DNA of 6,094 bases from Rhodobiaceae bacterium. GTDB lineage: Bacteria > Pseudomonadota > Alphaproteobacteria > Parvibaculales > Parvibaculaceae. Below the pieces are notes generated by a model. That model was not told where the DNA came from. It worked only from the letters and a program-made list of their open reading frames with translations, and searched no databases. Below, in pieces: positions 1 to 6,094 of the stretch; positions within the stretch are counted from its first letter, which is position 1, and every line of letters begins with the position of its first letter. The position numbers and the translations under genes were made by a program. The stretch covers positions 1-6,094 of the forward strand of contig DAIEIL010000180.1 of NCBI GenBank assembly GCA_027352645.1, read 5' to 3'.

Positions 1-2
1 AG

Positions 3-251
3 CTTTACGAGAAGGGCGACCGGCCGGAACTCGCCGCCCAGGAAAGGGCGGAGATCGCCGTCATCGAGAGCTTCATGCCGAAGCAGCTTTCGGAAGCCGA
101 AACCCGCGCCGCCATCGAGGCGGTGATGAAGGAGCTCGGCGCCTCGTCGATCAAGGACATGGGCAAGGTCATGGCCGAGCTGAAGACGCGCTATGCCGGC
201 CAGATCGACTTCGCCAAGGCGGGCGGGCTGGCGAAGAGCCTGCTGGGCTGA
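3..251 (+). CDS. GatB/YqeY domain-containing protein, C-terminal part
   Basis: This is the last 82 codons of a gene whose start lies left of the window; the reading frame is open from base 3 to the TGA at 249-251. The visible protein has the signature of the YqeY family: an ESFMPKQLSE segment, then a helical stretch with SIKDMGKVMAEL, and an ending of the type GGLAKSLLG. Family members are about 150 residues long, so roughly half is present. The YqeY fold resembles the tRNA-binding tail domain of GatB, the amidotransferase subunit that corrects mischarged Glu-tRNA(Gln) or Asp-tRNA(Asn). The role of stand-alone YqeY proteins is not well established. A GatB/YqeY gene directly before dnaG is a common alphaproteobacterial arrangement. 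The palindromic element that follows probably separates its transcript from dnaG. Family assignment is firm; function is not. Confidence 0.9.
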   Translation, partial: LYEKGDRPELAAQERAEIAVIESFMPKQLSEAETRAAIEAVMKELGASSIKDMGKVMAELKTRYAGQIDFAKAGGLAKSLLG

Positions 252-279
252 GTTTTACGCTCTCTTACATCCCCCATTT

Positions 280-366
280 CGTCATGCCCCGCTTTATGCG
301 GGGCATCCACGTCTTGGGCCACCAGACGGGAAGACGTGGATGGCCCGGACAAGCCGGGCCATGACG
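280..366. repeat. Palindromic double-hairpin intergenic element
   Basis: Two 36-base arms, 280-315 and 331-366, are inverted copies of each other (30 of 36 positions agree) around a 15-base spacer. Each arm contains its own perfect 9-bp stem with a 5-base loop: ATGCCCCGC/GCGGGGCAT on the left and ATGGCCCGG/CCGGGCCAT on the right. The sequence type (CGTCATGGCCCGG...CCATCCACGTC) matches, from memory, the dispersed palindromic repeats of Bradyrhizobium and related alphaproteobacteria. It lies 28 bases after the GatB/YqeY stop codon. It could stabilise the 3' end of that transcript or help terminate it, although no T-run follows. It encodes no protein. Confidence 0.8.
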
Positions 367-381
367 CGCAGGGAATGACTC

Positions 382-390
382 TTATCCACA
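382..390 (+). promoter_or_regulatory. Exact consensus DnaA box upstream of dnaG
   Basis: The nonamer TTATCCACA at 382-390 is identical to the strong E. coli R1-type DnaA box. It sits 77 bases before the dnaG start, between the palindromic element and the leader hairpin. I found no other exact box in the intergenic region, so this is not an origin. A single box could let DnaA influence dnaG transcription, or it may be a chance match; a chance hit in this 216-base spacer is unlikely for a GC-rich genome. Confidence 0.5.
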
Positions 391-396
391 GCCCCC

Positions 397-437
397 GCGC
401 GACTCGCATTGCCGCACATGAAATGCGACAATCGCGC
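397..437 (+). promoter_or_regulatory. Interrupted inverted repeat (hairpin or operator) in the dnaG leader
   Basis: GCGCGA (397-402) pairs with TCGCGC (432-437), and TCGCATT (404-410) pairs with AATGCGA (422-428). That gives 13 base pairs with a 1-by-3 internal loop and an 11-base apical loop. No T-run follows, so it is not an intrinsic terminator. It ends 30 bases before the dnaG ATG. A possible -10 hexamer, GATAAT, lies at 445-450 but has no convincing -35 partner, and the ribosome binding site of dnaG is weak. The repeat could be an operator or a 5' UTR structure. Confidence 0.4.
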
Positions 438-467
438 TTCAACCGATAATCCGGACACCGGCGCGAC

Positions 468-2372
468 ATGAGCTTCCCAAAAGGCTTCCTCGACGAGCTG
501 AAGGCGCGTATCCGCGTCTCGGAAGTCGTTGGCCGCAAGGTGAAGCTGATCCGGCGCGGCCGTGAATTCGTCGGCCTTTCGCCCTTCACCAATGAGAAGA
601 ACCCGAGCTTCACCGTCAATGACGACAAGCAGTTCTGGCATTGCTTTTCGTCGGGCGAGCATGGCGACGTCATCAAGTTCCTCGAAAAGACGGAAAACCT
701 CTCCTTCCTCGAAGCGGTGGAACGGCTCGCCTCCGAGGCTGGCATGGAGATGCCGCAGCGCGATCCGCACCATGTCGAACGCGCCAGGGAAGAAGCGAGC
801 CTCATCGATGTGATGGAAATGGCCGCCGCCTTCTTCCGCGAGAAGTTGCATGCGGGTGTCGGCGCGGAGGCGCGGGTCTATCTCGAAAGGCGCGGCCTTC
901 GCCAGGCGACCATCGAGAAATTCGGCCTCGGCTATGCGCCGGAAGATCGCCACGCGCTGCTCCGCCACCTGAAGGCCAAGGGCGTTGATGTCGCGCAGAT
1001 GGCGGAGGCGGGCCTCATTATCGCCGGTCCCGATATTCCCGAACCTTACGACCGCTTCCGCAATCGCGTGATGTTTCCGATTGCCGATGCGCGGGGGCGC
1101 ACGATTGCTTTCGGCGGACGCGCGCTCGATGCGGAGGCCAAGGCCAAATACCTGAACTCGCCCGAGACGCCGCTCTTTCATAAGGGGCGGGGCCTCTACA
1201 ATCTCGATCGCGCGCGCAAACCTGCCTATGACGCCGGAACGGTCATCGCGGTCGAAGGCTATATGGATGTGATCGGCATGGCGCAGGGCGGCATTGAGAA
1301 CGCCGTCGCGCCGCTCGGTACCGCGCTCACCGAGGACCAGATCGGTCTCATGTGGCGCATGGCGCCGGAGCCGATCCTTTGTTTCGACGGCGACAAGGCG
1401 GGTCTTCGCGCCGCCTTCCGCGCGGTGGAGCGCGTGCTGCCGCTGCTGAAGCCCGGCCATTCGCTGCGCTTTGCCTTGCTTCCCGGCGGCAAGGACCCCG
1501 ACGATCTCGTTCGCGAGGAGGGCGGCGATGCCATGCGCGAGGTGCTGGCCGCCGCGCGGCCTCTTGCCGACATGGTCTGGGAGAAAGAAGTCTCGGCGGG
1601 CACATGGGACACGCCGGAACGCCGTGCGGCGCTCGAAGCCCGCATCGAGGAGGTGATCGGACAGATAGCCGACCCGAAGGTGAAATCCTATTACGCGCAG
1701 GAGCTGCGCGCCCGCATCGCGAAGCTTTTCGGCCGGGAACGGGGGCAGGGGGGCAACCGCCAGCCCAATGACCGCGCCCGCGGGGGCCAGCAGGGTTGGG
1801 GCCAGCAGGGTGGCGGGTGGAAGGTCGGGCGCTTCGTCCGCGACCCCCGGCTCACGCCGGTGACGCCGGAACTGCGCCGCTCGGCGCTGGTTCAGGACAA
1901 GGGCGCAGGCGTGCTGAAAATGGAGCAGTTGCTGCTCTTCGTCCTGCTCAACCATCCCGAACTTCTGGAGGATTATTGCGAGGAGCTGGCGCGGGTTGAG
2001 ATCAGGACTCCGGCGCTTGACAGATTACGCAATGAAATCATAGATATAGCAGCCCTTCATGCGCCCCTTGACAGGGAGGCGCTGAAGAACCATTTGGTCT
2101 CTAGGGATTTGGCGGATATAGCACATCGTCTGGAAGGCGGGGCGGCGCTGGCAAGCGAACGTTTCGCCTGGCCGGGCTCGTCGCGTGAGGAAGCTGAAAC
2201 CGGTTTTCTGCACACTTTGGAACGGCACCACCGGACGATTACCCTTGAGGCTGAACTCAGGGCCGCGGAGCGCGCTCTGGCCGAGGATATGAACGAGGAG
2301 AACTGGACGCGGTTGCAGGCTATTCATGCCCAGCTCGAGCGTTCGGAACTTGTCGAAGGCAAGACGGAGTAG
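468..2372 (+). CDS. dnaG: DNA primase DnaG
   Basis: DnaG makes the short RNA primers for Okazaki fragments and leading-strand starts, working with the replicative helicase DnaB. The 634-residue protein is slightly longer than E. coli DnaG (581), as is usual in alphaproteobacteria. Residues 1-95 are the N-terminal domain, but the zinc ligands are largely replaced: the canonical CPFH/CxxC positions read S38, T41, C59 and S62. Residues 194-205 (YDRFRNRVMFPI) lie in the basic polymerase face. The TOPRIM core has EGYMDV with E263, FDGDKAG with D307 and D309, and KDPDDLV with D343 and D345, all at the numbers expected from E. coli. A Gly/Gln-rich linker (about 424-453) leads to the helicase-interaction domain (about 480-634). 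The ATG at 468 is chosen because MSFPKGFLDEL matches the family N-terminus; the Shine-Dalgarno is weak. The distal coding region has promoter-like sequences (2016-2100). Confidence 0.97.
   Translation: MSFPKGFLDELKARIRVSEVVGRKVKLIRRGREFVGLSPFTNEKNPSFTVNDDKQFWHCFSSGEHGDVIKFLEKTENLSFLEAVERLASEAGMEMPQRDPHHVERAREEASLIDVMEMAAAFFREKLHAGVGAEARVYLERRGLRQATIEKFGLGYAPEDRHALLRHLKAKGVDVAQMAEAGLIIAGPDIPEPYDRFRNRVMFPIADARGRTIAFGGRALDAEAKAKYLNSPETPLFHKGRGLYNLDRARKPAYDAGTVIAVEGYMDVIGMAQGGIENAVAPLGTALTEDQIGLMWRMAPEPILCFDGDKAGLRAAFRAVERVLPLLKPGHSLRFALLPGGKDPDDLVREEGGDAMREVLAAARPLADMVWEKEVSAGTWDTPERRAALEARIEEVIGQIADPKVKSYYAQELRARIAKLFGRERGQGGNRQPNDRARGGQQGWGQQGGGWKVGRFVRDPRLTPVTPELRRSALVQDKGAGVLKMEQLLLFVLLNHPELLEDYCEELARVEIRTPALDRLRNEIIDIAALHAPLDREALKNHLVSRDLADIAHRLEGGAALASERFAWPGSSREEAETGFLHTLERHHRTITLEAELRAAERALAEDMNEENWTRLQAIHAQLERSELVEGKTE
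1783..1812 (+). repeat. Two-copy 15-bp in-frame tandem repeat in the dnaG linker
   Basis: GGGGCCAGCAGGGT occurs at 1783-1796 and again at 1798-1811, a 15-base period differing only at the last base of each unit. In the dnaG frame it encodes GQQGW followed by GQQGG (residues 440-449). It lies in the flexible linker between the RNA polymerase core and the helicase-binding domain, where length change should be tolerated. It looks like a recent slippage duplication. Confidence 0.85.
2016..2100 (+). promoter_or_regulatory. Candidate internal promoter region for rpoD inside dnaG
   Basis: CTTGACA, with a perfect -35 hexamer, occurs at 2016-2022 and again at 2067-2073. The first is followed by an AT-rich stretch with weak -10 options near 2040-2046 (ATAGAT or TAGATA). 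The second reads CTTGAC, 15 bases, then AACCATTT, which resembles the E. coli sigma-32 pattern CTTGAA/CCCCAT. The dnaG codons here are unusual for the gene (AGA, TTA, several ATA and AGG). In E. coli, promoters for rpoD, including a heat-shock one, lie within dnaG. The placement about 525-610 bases before the rpoD start fits, but neither -10 element is strong. Confidence 0.35.
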
Positions 2373-2466
2373 GATATCGGGGCGGGCTGCGGACACGAAA
2401 AGCAGCCGGTGACAGTCGAGCTTCAGGGGGAAGCCGGAGCGGTCATCAAGACAAAGTCGGTATGTA

Positions 2467-2522
2467 AAGACCCGCGAGGCGCGCGCGTGGCCGGTAAAGT
2501 CGGACGCGGCCTGACGGGTTTT
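2467..2522 (+). terminator. Imperfect hairpin with T-rich 3' edge between dnaG and rpoD
   Basis: AAGACCCG (2467-2474) pairs with CGGGTTTT (2515-2522) with one G-T pair. Inside this, AGGC (2477-2480) pairs with GCCT (2509-2512), CGCG (2482-2485) with CGCG (2505-2508), and CCG (2491-2493) with CGG (2501-2503) around the loop GTAAAGT. The A-rich left edge and T-rich right edge recall a bidirectional intrinsic terminator, but the T-run is only four bases and several bulges weaken it. It may be a partial terminator after dnaG or a structure in the rpoD leader. Confidence 0.35.
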
Positions 2523-2537
2523 CACGAATTTGGCGCC

Positions 2538-2555
2538 ATCGCCCTTTCCGGCGAT
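2538..2555 (+). other. Small hairpin in the rpoD leader
   Basis: ATCGCC (2538-2543) and GGCGAT (2550-2555) form a 6-bp stem around CTTTCC. After a one-base bulge, GCC (2535-2537) can pair with GGC (2557-2559). It is 70 bases before the rpoD start, well clear of the ribosome binding site. There is no T-run, so it is not a terminator. I found no convincing sigma-70 promoter within the 252-base dnaG-rpoD spacer. Confidence 0.3.
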
Positions 2556-2624
2556 TGGCTGCGACACACATCAATACCTGGGCCCTTCTGGGGTCCGTTC
2601 AGGTTTCAGGCGGAGAGTTGCTGA

Positions 2625-4601
<1,977 letters not shown>

Positions 4602-4626
4602 TTTCCGCTCCCATCGAGCGACGATG

Positions 4627-4657
4627 AAAAGCCCGGGCCGCAAGGTCCGGGCTTTTT
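4627..4657 (+). terminator. Intrinsic terminator of rpoD
   Basis: Starting 26 bases after the rpoD stop, GCCCGGGCC (4631-4639) pairs with GGTCCGGGC (4644-4652), with a single G-T pair, around a GCAA tetraloop of the GNRA class. AAAA precedes the stem and TTTTT (4653-4657) follows it. This is a classic rho-independent terminator. No gene on the minus strand needs it, although the A-tract would also allow weak reverse activity. Confidence 0.95.
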
Positions 4658-4671
4658 GTTTGGCCACCACG

Positions 4672-4683
4672 TTCGCGCGCGAA
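4672..4683. promoter_or_regulatory. 12-bp perfect palindrome, possible operator
   Basis: TTCGCGCGCGAA at 4672-4683 is perfectly self-complementary. It ends four bases before a candidate -35 element of the membrane-protein gene, a position from which a dimeric regulator could act. The nearby TetR-type regulator is one candidate binder. CG-alternating palindromes also arise by chance in GC-rich DNA. Confidence 0.3.
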
Positions 4684-4687
4684 GCTG

Positions 4688-4716
4688 TTGGAACATGGCT
4701 GGTCACGGGCTAGCAT
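4688..4716 (+). promoter_or_regulatory. Candidate sigma-70 promoter for the membrane-protein gene
   Basis: TTGGAA (4688-4693) and TAGCAT (4711-4716) each match four of six consensus positions and are separated by exactly 17 bases. The site is after the rpoD terminator and 46 bases before the next start codon, where an independent promoter is needed. The predicted leader would be about 40 bases and contains a strong Shine-Dalgarno. Confidence 0.4.
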
Positions 4717-4761
4717 CTCTATCCTGCCGGGGCGGGGGCCGGACACAAGGGGGAGGCAATC

Positions 4762-5211
4762 ATGGATCTTCAACGGGGCGGCCGCGTCATTCTCATAAGC
4801 GGCCTCACGCTGGTTCTCGTCGGGCTTGTCTGGGGGCTCGTCGTGCCGCAGACGCCATTTCCGAGGCTCGCGCTTACGGCGCACACGGAATTCGAGGTGA
4901 ACGGCATCCTGCTCATCGTGCTCGCTGGCCTGCTGCTGAAGTTCCGGCACAGCGTCGGCCCGCGCTCGGTGGCGGTCATGGTCGCCTATGCGTGGCTTGC
5001 CTGGTTGATGATGGCGTCCGAGGTGGCCAATTCCTGGTGGGGAACCAAGGGCATCCTGCCCATCGCGGCCGCACAGGCCGGCGCGACGGGCGGCGCCTCA
5101 TGGCAGGAAACCTTCGTGACGCTCGCCCATGTCGTTCCGGGCCTCACGCTCATTCTCGCATGGACCTTGCTCCTCATCGGCTTTGTAAGGGGCCCTGCGA
5201 CGCAGGACTGA
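4762..5211 (+). CDS. Small four-helix membrane protein, styrene oxide isomerase / hydroxylaminobenzene mutase-like
   Basis: The 149-residue protein is very hydrophobic and fits four membrane helices at about 9-28, 46-60, 68-88 and 118-141. There is no cleavable signal peptide. The sequence AHTEFEVNG (40-48) matches the pattern AHx5NG that I recall from styrene oxide isomerase StyC, where this His (His58) binds a haem b at a subunit interface. Size, helix count and the loop SWWGTKGILPIA also recall the hydroxylaminobenzene mutase group. An equivalent of the StyC catalytic Tyr103 is not evident, so the reaction, if any, may differ. The ATG at 4762 is supported by AAGGGGGAGG (4747-4756) five bases upstream, a very strong ribosome binding site. 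The gene stands alone on this strand and converges on the tetR-type gene nine bases away. Existence of the gene is sure; the family link is moderate and the substrate unknown. Confidence 0.85.
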   Translation: MDLQRGGRVILISGLTLVLVGLVWGLVVPQTPFPRLALTAHTEFEVNGILLIVLAGLLLKFRHSVGPRSVAVMVAYAWLAWLMMASEVANSWWGTKGILPIAAAQAGATGGASWQETFVTLAHVVPGLTLILAWTLLLIGFVRGPATQD

Positions 5212-5224
5212 GGCGCGGCCTCAG
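5208..5224. terminator. Palindrome covering both convergent stop codons
   Basis: CTGAGGC (5208-5214) and GCCTCAG (5218-5224) form a perfect 7-bp stem around GCG. The plus-strand TGA (5209-5211) and the minus-strand stop (5221-5223) both lie inside it. It may help terminate both converging transcripts, but there is no T-run on either side and the loop is short. Confidence 0.35.
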
Positions 5225-5832
5225 CTCTTCGGCTTCTTCGCCGCCTCGATCAGTGCACGGATCGCCCACCGCTTCACCTTGCGCGCTTCCGCATCGTCGA
5301 GCTGCAGCACGTCCTTGAAGACGATCATCGCCTCCGTGCCGACGATGAGCGCCAGCGCGTTGGTGAGCGTGTCGAGCGACGCGGGGCGGAACTCCTTGCG
5401 CGAAGGCGCAAGCGCCGCCTCGATCAGCGGCGTGCGCCTGTTCTGACGGGCGGGCAGGTCGTCCGCCGCGCCGTTCGCCCGCGTCATCAGCGAATTTGCG
5501 AGGAAGAGCCGCAGCGGGCCCTCGTTTTCGAGGATCATGCGGTGAAAGGCATCGTCGACGCGATCGACGCGCGAGACGGCATCGCCCGCCGAACTGCCGT
5601 GGAACAGTTCCTCGGCGTCGGGAATGGCGACGTCGAGCGGCGCCTCCAGCAGAAGCGTTTCAACATTCGGGAAATAGCGATAGGCGGTGGCTCGCGAGAC
5701 AAGCGCTTCCTCTGCGATCTCTTCGAGGCTTGGCTTGCGGCCCTGCTTCAGGAGACGCGCCGCCGCCTGAAGCAGATCCTTGCGTGTGCGCCGCTTCTGG
5801 TTGGGGCGGCCGTTGCTTTCCATCGGTGCCAC
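5221..5832 (-). CDS. TetR/AcrR family transcriptional regulator
   Basis: The protein has a typical TetR-type DNA-binding domain at its N-terminus: a basic start, RKDLLQAAARLL (17-28), then the helix-turn-helix SLEEIAEEALVSRATAYRYFPN (35-56). The C-terminal 140 residues form the variable helical ligand-binding and dimerisation domain; nothing there identifies the effector. The length of about 200 residues is normal. Two starts are possible. GTG at 5832 (203 residues) has an AGGG seven bases upstream, whereas ATG at 5823 (200 residues) leaves that motif 16 bases away, so I prefer GTG. The start lies three bases after the stop of the SnoaL-like gene, so the two are almost certainly co-transcribed and probably translationally coupled. 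It probably represses its own operon or a neighbour. Confidence 0.93.
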   Translation of the reverse strand: MAPMESNGRPNQKRRTRKDLLQAAARLLKQGRKPSLEEIAEEALVSRATAYRYFPNVETLLLEAPLDVAIPDAEELFHGSSAGDAVSRVDRVDDAFHRMILENEGPLRLFLANSLMTRANGAADDLPARQNRRTPLIEAALAPSRKEFRPASLDTLTNALALIVGTEAMIVFKDVLQLDDAEARKVKRWAIRALIEAAKKPKS

Positions 5833-5835
5833 GGA

Positions 5836-6094
5836 TCAGCCCTGCGGCAGCTGTCGCATGATGGCGGCGAGATCGAGCCAGACGTTCTCGCGCTGGATAT
5901 CGCCCTTGTCCGTGAATTCGAAAACATGCAGCAGGCGGAACTCCAGCGGACGTCCCTTGCCTTCGAGGCCGAAGGGCGTCCCCACGGCCTTGCCGCTCCA
6001 GAGCGATTCATCGACCATGAAGCCGTCGCCGTAATAGCGCTTGAGGTTCCGCACCTGTCCGTCCGAAAGATCGGCGAAGAGGGCCTCATAAAAG
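5836..6094 (-). CDS. SnoaL/NTF2-like protein (ester cyclase type), C-terminal part
   Basis: The frame is open from the right edge to the stop at 5836-5838, giving 85 residues of C-terminal sequence; the start is outside the window. The segments NLKRYYGDGFMVDES, VGTPFGLEGKGR, FRLLHVFEF and the conserved RENVWLDLAAIMRQL ending are typical of SnoaL-like proteins. These belong to the NTF2 cone-shaped fold that binds small hydrophobic molecules. Some members cyclise polyketide esters, but most are uncharacterised and the name 'ester cyclase' should not be read as a proven reaction. GTG at 6054 could be read as a start, but the upstream residues (FYEALFADLSDGQ) continue the family sequence, so the gene extends further. 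It is the upstream partner of the TetR-type gene. Full domains N-terminal to this part cannot be judged. Confidence 0.8.
   Translation of the reverse strand, partial: FYEALFADLSDGQVRNLKRYYGDGFMVDESLWSGKAVGTPFGLEGKGRPLEFRLLHVFEFTDKGDIQRENVWLDLAAIMRQLPQG

Noticed and set aside
382..390. Origin of replication near the DnaA box
   Set aside because: Only one exact box is present, with no cluster and no clear AT-rich unwinding region. The gene context is dnaG, not an origin region.
252..467. Small plus-strand frame (193-378) running through the palindromic element
   Set aside because: It overlaps the end of the GatB/YqeY gene out of frame and is made largely of the repeat sequence, so coding is unlikely.
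294..1955. Long minus-strand open frame of 553 codons opposite dnaG
   Set aside because: It lies antisense to a certain dnaG in high-GC DNA, where codon bias keeps opposite frames open. The product has low-complexity Arg/Ala/Leu composition with no recognisable domain.
2385..2407. GGCTGC/GCAGCC hairpin just after dnaG as a terminator
   Set aside because: The stem is only 6 bp with an 11-base loop and no T-run, so it is too weak to call.
2025..2567. Minus-strand open frame of 180 codons across the dnaG end and spacer
   Set aside because: It mostly overlaps dnaG in antisense, has no good ribosome binding site that I can see, and the protein is not recognisable.
4656..5318. Plus-strand frame of 220 codons overlapping the membrane-protein gene
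   Set aside because: It overlaps two well-supported genes in another frame, begins in the rpoD terminator, and is Arg/Gly/Ala-rich without domain features.

Overview
The window is GC-rich with compact genes. It carries the conserved order GatB/YqeY protein, dnaG (primase), rpoD (principal sigma factor), followed by a small accessory group. The DnaG and RpoD sequences, the GatB/YqeY-dnaG-rpoD order and a palindromic element of the rhizobial 'CGTCATGGCCCGG' kind all point to an alphaproteobacterium, probably Hyphomicrobiales or a Parvibaculum-like relative. The genus is a guess.

Layout. 3-251 (+) is the 3' end of a GatB/YqeY gene. 252-467 is a dense intergenic region: a double-hairpin palindromic element (280-366), an exact consensus DnaA box (382-390) and a 13-bp interrupted hairpin (397-437) just upstream of dnaG. 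468-2372 (+) is dnaG. 2373-2624 is a leader with imperfect hairpins. 2625-4601 (+) is rpoD, closed by a textbook intrinsic terminator (4627-4657). A candidate promoter (4688-4716) next to a 12-bp perfect palindrome precedes a small four-helix membrane protein (4762-5211, +). It converges on a minus-strand pair: a SnoaL/NTF2-like protein entering from the right edge (5836-6094) and a TetR-type regulator (5221-5832).

How it works together. dnaG and rpoD form the alphaproteobacterial version of the macromolecular synthesis operon, linking replication priming to housekeeping transcription. The distal part of dnaG holds two TTGACA hexamers in a patch of codons that are rare for this gene. This recalls the internal promoters that drive rpoD from within dnaG in E. 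coli. The right-hand genes look like an accessory cassette: a TetR regulator apparently co-translated with a SnoaL-like protein, facing a possible haem-binding, isomerase-like membrane protein. I see no CRISPR, phage, transposon or defence system. The points most worth a second look are the lost zinc ligands of the primase, the DnaA box and hairpin before dnaG, the promoter-like patch inside dnaG, the compensatory changes in the palindromic element, and the styrene-oxide-isomerase-like motif in the membrane protein.
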